Below are positions 42,284 through 50,605 of a DNA stretch of 64,000 bases, one piece after another (position 1 is the stretch's first letter; the number at the start of each line of letters is the position of its first letter). Source of the stretch: Desertivirga brevis (GTDB taxonomy: Bacteria; Bacteroidota; Bacteroidia; Sphingobacteriales; Sphingobacteriaceae); NCBI RefSeq assembly GCF_017355835.1, contig NZ_JAFEWF010000005.1:372001-436000 (forward strand), read 5' to 3'. A program made the translations under genes and the position numbers. The notes below the pieces were generated by a model. That model ran no database searches. It worked only from the letters and a program-made list of their open reading frames with translations, and had not been told where the DNA came from.

Positions 42284-43351
42284 TTATTGTTTGACACGTT
42301 TCAATTTTTCGATTGAAAGAACTTTGATTGTATTTCCTTCTTTCACAATCAAACGTTCTTCCTTAAAGTCTGATAATGTGCGACTTATTGTTTCAGTAGC
42401 AGTTCCAACCATAGCCGCAAGGTCATCCCGTGATATTTTAATCTCGTATGAATCTGCCGGCTCTTTCATGAACTTATCTGACAGGATTATCAATGCATCC
42501 GCGACCCGCTTACGTACGGAATTGTAAGCCAGTTTGAGCAATTGCTCTTGTTTTTCGACGATATTATCCGAGAGCAGCTCAATAAATCTTTTCGCAATTC
42601 CTATATCCTTAAATAACAAGGTGTTGAACTCATTCTTCCGTATCAGGTGAAGTTCCGAGTCGTCCATGCTCTCTGCATTATCACTATACGATTTATTCAA
42701 CAGCACTGCCTCATAACCAAAAAAATCACCTTCCGAATGCATTCCGGTAATAATTTCCCGGCCGTCCTCATAGATAAGGTAAGTTCTGATTTTTCCTTTT
42801 TTGACAAAATAGATATTTTGGGGAGTATCTCCATCCATATAAATATTTTGTTTCTTCTTAAAGGTCCTCAACCTTCCACTTTCTGAAAGCTCCGTAAGCA
42901 ATTTCGCCGAACGGGCCTCGTCCAACAAGTTTTCCAGTGATGCCGATGCTGCAGAACTTTTTAGTACCCGTTCCCTTTTTGACAACCTGCTTTCCACAGC
43001 ATTAATAAGCTCCATATCGTCAAAGGGTTTGGTTAAATAGTCATCCGCACCCATCTCCATACCTTTTCGCATATCAGCGCGTTCTGCTTTAGCGGTCAAA
43101 AATATGAAGGGGATATTAGCTGTGTTTTCGTTCTTACTTAAAAGGTAGAGTACCCCATAGCCATCTAATTCAGGCATCATAATATCACAAAGAATAATAT
43201 CGGGTAAATGAGCTTGCGCAAGTTCAACTCCCTTTTTACCATTCTCCGCAGTGTAAACACTAAAATTAGCAAGCTCAAGAATTTCGGCGGTGCTTTCGCG
43301 GATGTCTTGATTATCCTCTATAATTAGAACAGTTCTTTTCTGTTGATTCAT
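42284..43351 (-). CDS. Response regulator fused to a Crp/Fnr DNA-binding module
   Basis: A 355-residue hybrid regulator. An N-terminal receiver (about 5-125) has phospho-acceptor D56 in IILCDIMMP and the Lys of YLTKPFDD. A cyclic-nucleotide-binding-like beta-roll (about 155-265) and a Crp-type winged helix (about 280-350) follow. The recognition helix contains ETISR, the E-x-x-S-R pattern of Fnr that reads TTGAT/GTGAT half-sites. There are no N-terminal Fnr cluster Cys, so sensing is delegated to the kinase. Its ATG overlaps the kinase stop in ATGA, implying strict coupling. It combines the roles that FixJ and FixK play separately in rhizobia. Confidence 0.92.
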   Translation of the reverse strand: MNQQKRTVLIIEDNQDIRESTAEILELANFSVYTAENGKKGVELAQAHLPDIILCDIMMPELDGYGVLYLLSKNENTANIPFIFLTAKAERADMRKGMEMGADDYLTKPFDDMELINAVESRLSKRERVLKSSAASASLENLLDEARSAKLLTELSESGRLRTFKKKQNIYMDGDTPQNIYFVKKGKIRTYLIYEDGREIITGMHSEGDFFGYEAVLLNKSYSDNAESMDDSELHLIRKNEFNTLLFKDIGIAKRFIELLSDNIVEKQEQLLKLAYNSVRKRVADALIILSDKFMKEPADSYEIKISRDDLAAMVGTATETISRTLSDFKEERLIVKEGNTIKVLSIEKLKRVKQ

Positions 43352-44544
43352 CCTTTTTTAAAGATTAAAGCAATGGTGGTACCTTCATTTTGTGCACTCT
43401 GGCAAATTACATCGCCACCCATTAATTCTGCGTATCGTTTAACTATATTTAATCCTAACCCTGTTCCTGGGATATTTCCGGTATTGTGAGCCCTAAAAAA
43501 AGGTTCAAATAAGTTCTTCTGTTCCTCTTCAGGAATTCCAATTCCATTGTCCTTTACCGAAATGCAAACTTCAGAATCTGAAACTTCTGTATTGAATTCA
43601 ATAAAGGTATTTTCCCCAGAATATTTTATAGCATTAGAGACGAGATTTATTATCGAATTCCGCAGCAAAGAAGGATCAAGAAATACGTCAGCTCTTTCCC
43701 CTGTATGCTGGTAAAAGATATGCTGATTTTGCTTGGCTATCAATTGCATTTCTTCTATAATCCCTTCAGAGAACTTCACCAGATCAAAATGTTGAAACTG
43801 GACTTCCGTTCTACCTGCTTCCAACTTTTCTAAAGATAAGAAGTCATTCAGTATCCCCGTAAGGTGTCCCACAGAATTCTTGATCTTTGAAGTGTGCTTC
43901 AGAATATTATTCTCATCTTGTTTCTGAAGATACTTCTCAATTAATGAAGCCGAGAGTTGTACCGAACTCAAAGGAGTACGGAATTCGTGAGAAGCCATCG
44001 ATACAAAACGCGTTTTTAACTGATTAAGTTCCTTTTCCTTTTCAAGAGAGTGACTTGCCTCGTCTCTGGCTATTTCAAGCTCAGTGATCAGTTCTCTTAA
44101 ATCGTGAGTACGTTCTTTTATAGTTTCCTCAAGTTTCTCAGTGTATTTTCGGAGGTTCTCTTCGGCTGCTTTCTCTTTAGAAAGGTCGTGTATAAATCCA
44201 GTAAAAATCTTTCTGCTTTCGTATTCAACCTCACTAACTGCAAGGCGAAATGGAAAAGTGCTCTTGTCTTTCCTAAGACCTCTAACCTCCCGGCCGATTC
44301 CAATAATACGCTTTTCACCTGTTGACTGGTATCTATTGATATAGCCGTCGTGAGAACTTTTGTCCGGTTCTGGCATCAATACTGATATATTCCTACCTAC
44401 CAGTTCTTCTTCTTTTTCATACCCAAATAAACGTAATGCTGCTGGGTTCATACTTTCAATCAAGCCCTTGGAGTCGATTGTAATAATGCCGTCAATAGCA
44501 GTACTTATAATGGCATGTAGAAGATTTAATTTATCTATGCTCAT
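43348..44544 (-). CDS. FixL-like PAS sensor histidine kinase, predicted heme oxygen sensor
   Basis: A 398-residue soluble histidine kinase. The PAS domain (about 5-125) carries LMPEPDKSSHDGYINRYQST and IIGIGREVRG, closely matching rhizobial FixL. H65 aligns with the FixL heme ligand (His200 in Bradyrhizobium), R71 with Arg206 and R85 with the oxygen-signalling Arg220; the His214 position is Arg. A coiled coil (about 125-175) leads to HisKA (phospho-acceptor H186 in SMASHEFRTPL) and HATPase_c (NSIINLVSNAIKYS, DNGIGIPEE, GTGLGLNI). There are no membrane segments, which suits an oxygen sensor. The partner regulator overlaps its stop codon. Confidence 0.9.
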   Translation of the reverse strand: MSIDKLNLLHAIISTAIDGIITIDSKGLIESMNPAALRLFGYEKEEELVGRNISVLMPEPDKSSHDGYINRYQSTGEKRIIGIGREVRGLRKDKSTFPFRLAVSEVEYESRKIFTGFIHDLSKEKAAEENLRKYTEKLEETIKERTHDLRELITELEIARDEASHSLEKEKELNQLKTRFVSMASHEFRTPLSSVQLSASLIEKYLQKQDENNILKHTSKIKNSVGHLTGILNDFLSLEKLEAGRTEVQFQHFDLVKFSEGIIEEMQLIAKQNQHIFYQHTGERADVFLDPSLLRNSIINLVSNAIKYSGENTFIEFNTEVSDSEVCISVKDNGIGIPEEEQKNLFEPFFRAHNTGNIPGTGLGLNIVKRYAELMGGDVICQSAQNEGTTIALIFKKG

Positions 44545-44850
44545 TCAAAAGCAAACTTAATGTTCCTGAGTAAAAACACGTAAAAAAAGAAATTATTGTT
44601 GGGAGGAATATAGTGCAAATGTACAATATAGTGCTGGGAACTAGGATTATTTTGTGACAAAAAAATAATTTAGAATTCTATCTTTTCCGGCAAACTCATG
44701 AAAATTATTAAGCACCATTGCTTATAAGTAAGGCAGGAATAGCAATAGTATAAGTCGCCCCAGAAAATTGTTACCTTCCTGATGAGAAGCAATGTAGACT
44801 CACAGTTTTATAGGTATACAGACGGCGGGGCGACGAATTGAAAATTTCAA
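44545..44850. other. Intergenic region between the oxygen-sensing kinase and ppnP
   Basis: 306 bp without a gene. It holds two candidate -7 elements for the kinase (44552-44559, 44616-44623) and a near-palindrome TTTTGTGACAAAA (44650-44662). A long-range inverted pair GTCGCCCC (44754-44761) / GGGGCGAC (44827-44834) and an AT-rich palindrome next to the ppnP stop (44836-44852) are also present. No ORF or RNA gene is recognised. Confidence 0.5.
44552..44559 (-). promoter_or_regulatory. -7 promoter element (TAAGTTTG) before the FixL-like kinase
   Basis: TAnnTTTG match seven bases upstream of the kinase ATG. A second match, TACATTTG, lies at 44616-44623 on the same strand and is an alternative start. 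Confidence 0.45.
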
Positions 44851-45132
44851 TTATTTATACTTACATAAATAGGAGGTTTGTCCTTCAGATTTAACTTTGA
44901 AAGATGAATTAGCAGGAACTTCAAAAGACTGACCGTTAGTATAAGAAGTCCATTCAGAGGCTTCAGGAAGTAGAGCAACCAGTTTTCCTTCAATTACCAC
45001 CATAGTTTCATGCTGAGAGGTGCCGAATTCATATTCTCCCGCTTCAATTACACCAATTGTTGATTTTCCATCTTCTGACTGGTATCCTAAAGACTTGACA
45101 CTTCCGTCGAAATATTCGTTAACGTTGATCAT
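44851..45132 (-). CDS. ppnP: Pyrimidine/purine nucleoside phosphorylase PpnP
   Basis: A 93-residue cupin of the PpnP (YaiE, formerly DUF1255) family, which phosphorolyses several purine and pyrimidine nucleosides in salvage. Family hallmarks are the N-terminal NEYFDGSVKSLGYQ, TIGVIEAGEYEFGTSQHETM and PANSSFKVK. Length is standard and the whole protein is one beta-barrel. A TAnnTTTG promoter element lies 14 bp upstream. It stands alone on the minus strand. Confidence 0.94.
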   Translation of the reverse strand: MINVNEYFDGSVKSLGYQSEDGKSTIGVIEAGEYEFGTSQHETMVVIEGKLVALLPEASEWTSYTNGQSFEVPANSSFKVKSEGQTSYLCKYK

Positions 45133-45146
45133 ATTTTAATTTTTCG

Positions 45147-45154
45147 CAAATATA
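45147..45154 (-). promoter_or_regulatory. -7 promoter element (TATATTTG) of ppnP
   Basis: Exact TAnnTTTG match on the minus strand, 14 bp before the ppnP ATG. Confidence 0.6.
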
Positions 45155-45229
45155 AGGTTGAACATTATTCAGGCAATAGGAACAACTTTTTAATTAAGCC
45201 CGCACAAAGTAACTCGTGCAGGGAATAAG

Positions 45230-45406
45230 TTATCTCTTCTTACGCTGACCTGGAGCGTGGGGTTTAGCAGATTTGGATCCTGTAATTTTCTTTGCTTTAC
45301 CAGGAGGAACATTACCGCTTCTTCCCGCAGTATACGTTGTACATCCGGTTAGTAAGGATACACTTATGGTAACCAAAGCAACAAGCTTTATTGTCTTTTT
45401 AAACAT
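45230..45406 (-). CDS. Small basic lipoprotein (58 residues)
   Basis: ATG at 45404-45406 opens MFKKTIKLVALVTISVSLLT followed by the lipobox Cys (LLTGC, Cys22). The mature peptide is rich in Lys, Gly and Pro (GNVPPGKAKKITGSKSAKPH), and the frame stops at TAA 45230-45232. Small Bacteroidota lipoproteins with a PPGKAKK...KSAKPHAPG tail recur in many genomes and are of unknown function. A TACCTTTG promoter element 19 bp upstream supports expression. It fills most of the 359-bp space between ppnP and the methyltransferase gene. Confidence 0.75.
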   Translation of the reverse strand: MFKKTIKLVALVTISVSLLTGCTTYTAGRSGNVPPGKAKKITGSKSAKPHAPGQRKKR

Positions 45407-45425
45407 GGGATTTCATTTTAGCCTT

Positions 45426-45433
45426 CAAAGGTA
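45426..45433 (-). promoter_or_regulatory. -7 promoter element (TACCTTTG) of the small lipoprotein gene
   Basis: TAnnTTTG match on the minus strand, 19 bp before the ATG at 45406. Confidence 0.5.
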
Positions 45434-45491
45434 TGACTATCTCTCAGCATTTACTTGCTGACGCTTAAATTTTATAAATGACAAATCATCC

Positions 45492-46211
45492 TCATTTAAT
45501 TGCACCAAAAGTAGCGAAAGAGCCATTTTTATGTAGTATTTCAACATAACGGAACCCAACATTCTTCATCATCTCGAGTTGGAAAGTGAGTGACCTTGGA
45601 CTGTCTTCCTTATCGATATAATCAAAGACTTTTTGTTGGAAATCGTTTCCTCCTAGTTCTTTCAGATAATTCCCGTATCGTTTCCAGAAGAGTTCGGTTA
45701 TAGCTTTGCAATCATGAACTACCAGGTCGCTCACCCAAAAACTTCCTCCAGGTTTTAGTGCTTTATAGATTTTGCTAAAAACCTGTTCCCACTCTTCTAC
45801 CTCCCTTAAGTGGTGCAATACCGCTCCAGCCAAAACAATGTCATAACGCGACGTCTCCAACTGAACCTCCCTGATATCTCCCTGTATGGTATTAACAGGG
45901 CAGTCTGTCTTGTCTGCCACTCTTTGTTTCGCCTTATCAAGCATTGGTATGCTAAGATCGATAAGCGTACAGTTCAGTATAGGAAGTTTTTCGAGCATTT
46001 TTAACGTGTAGTTTCCAGCTCCGCAACCTATATCAAGCAAGTTCTCTGCTTCTGGATTAACCATACTTGCAGCCTCTGTGATCAGCTCCAGACTTAAAGG
46101 AGCATCAATTGTAGTCTGCTGGCCAGTGCCGAGATTTGAAAATCGTTCAACATCATGGTCAAATCTTTCTCGGATTTCATCTACTGTGGATTTTGATCTT
46201 TCTTTTTCCAT
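45492..46211 (-). CDS. Class I SAM-dependent methyltransferase
   Basis: A 239-residue Rossmann-fold methyltransferase. It has motif I LDIGCGAGNYTL, an acidic residue after strand 2 (LIDLSIPML), and YDIVLAGAVLHHLREVEEW as motif II/post-II. It resembles UbiE/type 11 methyltransferases, but the substrate is not evident. It is divergently transcribed from a LysR regulator, which commonly controls such a neighbour. A TAnnTTTG element sits upstream. Confidence 0.85.
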   Translation of the reverse strand: MEKERSKSTVDEIRERFDHDVERFSNLGTGQQTTIDAPLSLELITEAASMVNPEAENLLDIGCGAGNYTLKMLEKLPILNCTLIDLSIPMLDKAKQRVADKTDCPVNTIQGDIREVQLETSRYDIVLAGAVLHHLREVEEWEQVFSKIYKALKPGGSFWVSDLVVHDCKAITELFWKRYGNYLKELGGNDFQQKVFDYIDKEDSPRSLTFQLEMMKNVGFRYVEILHKNGSFATFGAIK

Positions 46212-46231
46212 GTTCTCTGGTTTGTCCTTCG

Positions 46232-46239
46232 CAAAACTA
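46232..46239 (-). promoter_or_regulatory. -7 promoter element (TAGTTTTG) of the methyltransferase gene
   Basis: TAnnTTTG match on the minus strand, 20 bp before the ATG at 46211, in the 89-bp region shared with the divergent LysR gene. Confidence 0.5.
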
Positions 46240-46300
46240 TCTGGATTATTAATATTTGTAAAATATCAATTTTATCAATAATTCATTCCTTAAAGGTATC

Positions 46301-47227
46301 ATGGAGCTTCGTCACCTCTTATATTTTCAAACAGTAGCAGAAGAACTGCATTTTAGGAAAGCTGCTGAAAAACTATTCATTTCCCAACCGCCGCTAAGTC
46401 GGCAGATAAGAGAGCTGGAAGAGGAATTAGAAGTTTCTTTATTTAAAAGGAATAACAAACGGGTAGTGCTTACCGAAGCAGGAAAGTACTTTAAAACAGA
46501 AGTGGATGAGATCTTTGCAAAAATAGCAGCCAGCAGGCATCGACTAAAGGAAATTGAAGGCTCGGTAACTGGTCAGTTACGGATTGGATTCATCAGTTCC
46601 GTAAATCAGCAGCAACTCATAGCTGTTCTAAAGGATATAAAAATAAGGTTTCCCTACGTTAAAACTCGCCTTTACGAGTTGCCAACCATAAAACAAGTAA
46701 AAGCGTTGGAGGAAGACAAGTTGGATGTTGGAATTATGAGAGCACCGATAAAATCAGAAAGGCTTGAAGTGAAAACCCTTTTCAACGAGCCTTTTGTTTT
46801 TGTTTTTCCTCAAGGAGAGATTGATCATTTGAATATTGAGAGTATTCAAAAATACATGACCGGTCGCCCGTTCGTTTTTTTCAATAAAGATTATGCACCC
46901 GAATACTTTCATAAGTTGGAGGAGATCTGTCAACGACTAGGCTTTTATCCAGAGGTAACGCACGAAGTGAACAATGTTCATTCAATAATGCAACTGGTAG
47001 AGAAAGGACTGGGTGTTTCTATTGTTCCCTCGTCCCTTAAAAACAGCTTTGATCATCTGAACTTAAGCTTCATAAATCTAAATCATTTGCCAATTACTAC
47101 AGAAGTTGTATTAGCGCTGAAGCCTGGAAATCAACATCCTGCAACAAGATGGTTCATTGAGAAATTCCCTATGAAAGCATCACCAGTTTATGGGCAAGTG
47201 GATACAGAAGCGGGAACCTTCCCCTAA
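46301..47227 (+). CDS. LysR-family transcriptional regulator
   Basis: A 308-residue LTTR. The N-terminal winged helix (1-62) starts MELRHLLYFQTVAEELHFRK and contains LFISQPPLSRQIRELEEELE. The periplasmic-binding-like effector domain spans about 90-295. It is divergent from the methyltransferase gene with an 89-bp shared region, the usual LTTR arrangement, so that gene is a likely target. Its 3' end overlaps the 3' end of the opposite-strand histidine kinase by 48 bp. Confidence 0.93.
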   Translation: MELRHLLYFQTVAEELHFRKAAEKLFISQPPLSRQIRELEEELEVSLFKRNNKRVVLTEAGKYFKTEVDEIFAKIAASRHRLKEIEGSVTGQLRIGFISSVNQQQLIAVLKDIKIRFPYVKTRLYELPTIKQVKALEEDKLDVGIMRAPIKSERLEVKTLFNEPFVFVFPQGEIDHLNIESIQKYMTGRPFVFFNKDYAPEYFHKLEEICQRLGFYPEVTHEVNNVHSIMQLVEKGLGVSIVPSSLKNSFDHLNLSFINLNHLPITTEVVLALKPGNQHPATRWFIEKFPMKASPVYGQVDTEAGTFP

Positions 47228-48901
47228 ATTACTATCCACGGTTATATAGCCATTATGTTTACTCACTATTTCACTAGCAATAAACAAGCCCATACCGAGG
47301 CCAGAAATAAACGGAGATAAGTCATCGGAACGATAGAACTTTTCAAAAATCCTGGCTTGATGCTCTTTTGAAATTCCTATTCCCTGATCCTCAACACAAA
47401 TAGTTACCTGATTATTATTTTCAAGTAAAGAAATTCCAATGGAGCCAGCCCCAGGAGAGTACTTGATTGCATTAACCAAAAGATTCACGAGTGCTTGTTC
47501 AAGCCTTAACTTATCACCGAGAAGAGTGATCTCAGGGATAGCCTCTGGTCCCAGGATTTGATGGGAGGAATGCAGATGCAATACACTTTCAATACTTTCA
47601 TTTATAAGTTCTGATAGGGGAAATGGCACACTATTGATCTTAATACTACCTGCCTGGATTTTAGAAACATCTAAAAGGTCAGCGATCAAACTGTTTAACT
47701 TATTTGCTTGAATATTAGCCTTCTTAACGAAATTGCTCTGCTTTTCGCCAAGCTGAGATCTCTCGAGCATTTGCAAGTAAGCTTTTATGCTGGTAAGTGG
47801 AGTCTTTAACTCGTGACTTGCTATCCCCAAAAACTCATCCTTCTTGCGCTCAATTTCCTTTGTCAAATTCAACTCTTCCAGGGCCGTCTGACGTTTATGA
47901 ATATAATTGAGAGTTACAATATAAAGAAGTATAGAAATAGCTATTCCAAACACTAAAACAATTTGTGGCTGGGCACGTTCCACTTGGGAACCAAACTTAT
48001 TATCTGTAGAGAAAACAAGAGTCCATTTGTTCCCAGCAATATTTAATGTTCTGCTAGTCTTAAATTCTATTTCTGACCGCTGTTGTTCTCTTAGTGATTC
48101 ACTAATCTCTTCCGTTTTATATAGTAAATTGTCTGCGTTAAGGTGAGTTTGATCATAAACTCTGATATCCAGATCTGCGAATCCATCAAATACAGCATCC
48201 ATAAGATCGTAGGCCCGGAACGGGATGTAAACGAAACCTTCAACATTGTTATGCCTTTCTTTAGTAGCCTTAAGTTCAGGGTTTTTATATACTGGTAAAT
48301 AAAGAAGAAATCCAGGTTGAACTCCTACGTTAGTCTCTTGTATTAGGGTAACTTTCCTTGTTATTGAAGCCTCTCCAGTTTTCATGGCCCGTTGTATGGC
48401 CTGTCGACGTTTAACTTCGCTGAACATGTCAAATCCAAGCGCCCTTAGATTACGTTTATCACTTGGCTCAATATAAATAATAGGGGTGAGCCGCTGTTGG
48501 TCTGGTTTGGTTTTAATCTCGAACTTCGGATATTGCTTTCGCATCTCCAATTCAACATCTTTAATCTGATCTATAGTGATATACTTCGCATATCCAATTC
48601 CTTGAATTCCAGGATAATTATCAGAAAGGCTTAAATTTTTAGTATATGCTTTCCACTCAACTGTAGTTACCGACCCTGAAGAGTAGAATAAAGACTGGCA
48701 GCCCTTTAATATTTGGGTGTAATCTATTATTCGTTTATCAAGCCTTTCAGCTGCCTGTTCTGTGTAAAGTTCAAAAAGTTTAGCACGCCGTAGCTTTGCT
48801 GACTTTCCTAACTGATAAAAAGAAAACAATGAAAAAGAAAGTACCGCAACAAATACGAGTACCGCGGGAAGATAGGTTTTTAGTTCTTTCTCTGTTTTCA
48901 T
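47180..48901 (-). CDS. CHASE-domain sensor histidine kinase
   Basis: A 573-residue membrane sensor kinase. A membrane segment at about 12-31, an extracytoplasmic CHASE domain (about 45-300, with PGIQGIGYAKYI and IIYIEPSDKRNLRALGFDM) and a second membrane segment (about 308-332) precede HisKA. The phospho-acceptor is H363 in GIASHELKTPL. HATPase_c follows (NLLVNAIKYS, DQGIGISKEH, GLGMGLFIASE). CHASE domains bind small extracellular ligands; the signal here is unknown. No response regulator is adjacent, so it is an orphan kinase in this window. Confidence 0.93.
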   Translation of the reverse strand: MKTEKELKTYLPAVLVFVAVLSFSLFSFYQLGKSAKLRRAKLFELYTEQAAERLDKRIIDYTQILKGCQSLFYSSGSVTTVEWKAYTKNLSLSDNYPGIQGIGYAKYITIDQIKDVELEMRKQYPKFEIKTKPDQQRLTPIIYIEPSDKRNLRALGFDMFSEVKRRQAIQRAMKTGEASITRKVTLIQETNVGVQPGFLLYLPVYKNPELKATKERHNNVEGFVYIPFRAYDLMDAVFDGFADLDIRVYDQTHLNADNLLYKTEEISESLREQQRSEIEFKTSRTLNIAGNKWTLVFSTDNKFGSQVERAQPQIVLVFGIAISILLYIVTLNYIHKRQTALEELNLTKEIERKKDEFLGIASHELKTPLTSIKAYLQMLERSQLGEKQSNFVKKANIQANKLNSLIADLLDVSKIQAGSIKINSVPFPLSELINESIESVLHLHSSHQILGPEAIPEITLLGDKLRLEQALVNLLVNAIKYSPGAGSIGISLLENNNQVTICVEDQGIGISKEHQARIFEKFYRSDDLSPFISGLGMGLFIASEIVSKHNGYITVDSNLGEGSRFCIHLPINW

Positions 48902-49122
48902 CTAAGCAGGTTGTTGACACGATGGAATTCACAAGACGTCAGTATATGTAAGATAAACAATATTCCTACAAATAATTCACGGGGTATGATATTTCAAACC
49001 ACAAATTTAAGAATAACTCGCCAGTTAAGAAAAACCATAATGAGCGGAAGCTCCTAAATGGAGGTTTAAAGTAGCTTGAAAGTCCTTCTTGCACCTAGAG
49101 AAAAAATTAAACTTTCAAAAAA

Positions 49123-49144
49123 AAGCCGGGTTCTTGCCCGGCTT
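49123..49144 (-). terminator. Intrinsic terminator of amtB
   Basis: Perfect 8-bp stem AAGCCGGG/CCCGGCTT with a 6-base loop, followed on the minus strand by an eight-T run. It starts 19 bp after the amtB stop codon. Confidence 0.85.
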
Positions 49145-49163
49145 CTCTATTATTAATTATAAT

Positions 49164-50477
49164 TTAAAGGCTTTCGTCATGCTGACTTATATCGAGTCCC
49201 AAACGTTCCTCTTCATCCGAAACTCTCAAAGGACTGATCAGGTCAGTAATCTTTAAAAGTACCATTGAGCCGGCAAAAGCAAATATTGAAGCACCTACCA
49301 ATGCAATCATTTGAACCCCGAAAAGATGAGTTTCTCCGAAGATCAGTCCATTACCAGTAGTATTAGCAGGATTAATGGATTGGCTTGCAAAGACGCCCGT
49401 TAAAACCATCCCAACCATTCCTCCAACTCCATGGCAGGGAAAAACATCTAAGGTGTCATCAATAGAAGTTCTTGTACGCCATTCAACAACAAGATTGCTA
49501 ATTATTGAAGAAATAATTCCTATAAGTAAAGAATGCGGAATGGTAACAAATCCTGCGGCCGGTGTGATAGCAACAAGGCCAACAACAGCACCTATGCAAG
49601 TTCCCATAGCCGAAGGTTTACGACCTTTGAAGGCATCAAAAAACACCCAGGCAATAGCAGCAGCCGCAGACGCAGCCATTGTAGTACAAAGAGCAATAAC
49701 AGATAGCCGACCCACCCCGAAAGCAGATCCCGCATTAAAGCCAAACCAGCCAAACCAAAGAAGCCCTGTGCCCAACATCACATAAGTGATTCGCGCAGGA
49801 TTATGATTAGGCTCGTTACGACGCTTTAAAAAGATGGCTGATGCAAATGCTGCCCACCCCGCCGACATATGCACAACGGTTCCTCCAGCAAAGTCTAAAA
49901 CCCCTAACTTAAAGAGAATACCTTCGGGGTGCCAGGTTGCATGAGCCAGGGGAGCATAAATAAATATGAAAAAAAGGCAAATAAACAATACGTATGAAAT
50001 GAAACGTATCCTCTCCGCAAATGCACCTGTAATAAGGGCAGGAGTTATAATGGCAAACTTTAGTTGGTACATGGCAAATAATGCCAATGGAATAGTAGGA
50101 GCAAGCTCCCAGGGTTTACTATCCAGCACGGTTTGCATCATAAAAAACTGAGAAGGATCTCCTATTATTCCCCCTAAGCTTCTTCCAAAAACAAGTCCGA
50201 AACCGAAAATAAACCAGATTACTGTTACTACCGACATACAAATAAAACTTTGTAACATAGTGGAGATAACATTCTTTTTATTAACCATACCACCATAGAA
50301 AAACGCCAAACCTGGAGTCATTATTAAAACCATTCCAGTTGCAGTAAGCATCCAGGCGATGTCTGTGGTATTGTAAACATTTTTATCAGAATTGTCCGGT
50401 ACCGAAGGAAATAAAAAACAGAGAAGCGTAAAAATTAGGATAAAAAGAAAAGGAATACGCGACAATTTATTTGCCAT
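49164..50477 (-). CDS. amtB: Ammonium transporter Amt
   Basis: Inner-membrane ammonium channel of 437 residues with an N-terminal signal-like segment (about 8-25) and 11 membrane segments. Family features include MLTATGMVLIMTPGLAFFYG, the DFAGGTVVHMSAG segment with the first pore His, and FPCHGVGGMVGMVLTGVF with the second. No glnK/PII gene is adjacent, although many bacteria pair them. It has a TATCTTTG promoter element and its own terminator, so it is monocistronic. Confidence 0.95.
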   Translation of the reverse strand: MANKLSRIPFLFILIFTLLCFLFPSVPDNSDKNVYNTTDIAWMLTATGMVLIMTPGLAFFYGGMVNKKNVISTMLQSFICMSVVTVIWFIFGFGLVFGRSLGGIIGDPSQFFMMQTVLDSKPWELAPTIPLALFAMYQLKFAIITPALITGAFAERIRFISYVLFICLFFIFIYAPLAHATWHPEGILFKLGVLDFAGGTVVHMSAGWAAFASAIFLKRRNEPNHNPARITYVMLGTGLLWFGWFGFNAGSAFGVGRLSVIALCTTMAASAAAAIAWVFFDAFKGRKPSAMGTCIGAVVGLVAITPAAGFVTIPHSLLIGIISSIISNLVVEWRTRTSIDDTLDVFPCHGVGGMVGMVLTGVFASQSINPANTTGNGLIFGETHLFGVQMIALVGASIFAFAGSMVLLKITDLISPLRVSDEEERLGLDISQHDESL

Positions 50478-50505
50478 ATTTTAATTTTTGGTTGTGTTGT
50501 GGGCG

Positions 50506-50513
50506 CAAAGATA
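50506..50513 (-). promoter_or_regulatory. -7 promoter element (TATCTTTG) of amtB
   Basis: Exact TAnnTTTG match on the minus strand, 28 bp upstream of the amtB ATG. Confidence 0.6.
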
Positions 50514-50605
50514 TTTCAAATACCATAAAAATTTAAGATTATTTAAAACTTTATTACCTAACACCCGTTTCTCCTGCCTTTTAGGCATTCATTTAACCAA
50601 ATATT

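Noticed and set aside
44650..44662. TTTTGTGACAAAA as an autoregulatory Crp site for the FixL-like kinase
   Set aside because: Half-sites and spacing differ from the perfect operator; an AT-rich 13-mer palindrome of this kind can arise by chance.
44754..44834. Long-range GTCGCCCC/GGGGCGAC pair as an RNA structure
   Set aside because: 64-base separation with no supporting internal stem; too weak without covariation.
49375..49785. 136-codon plus-strand ORF opposite amtB
   Set aside because: Shadow of a strongly conserved membrane gene; no start context, no family resemblance, low-complexity Ala/Pro composition from reverse reading.
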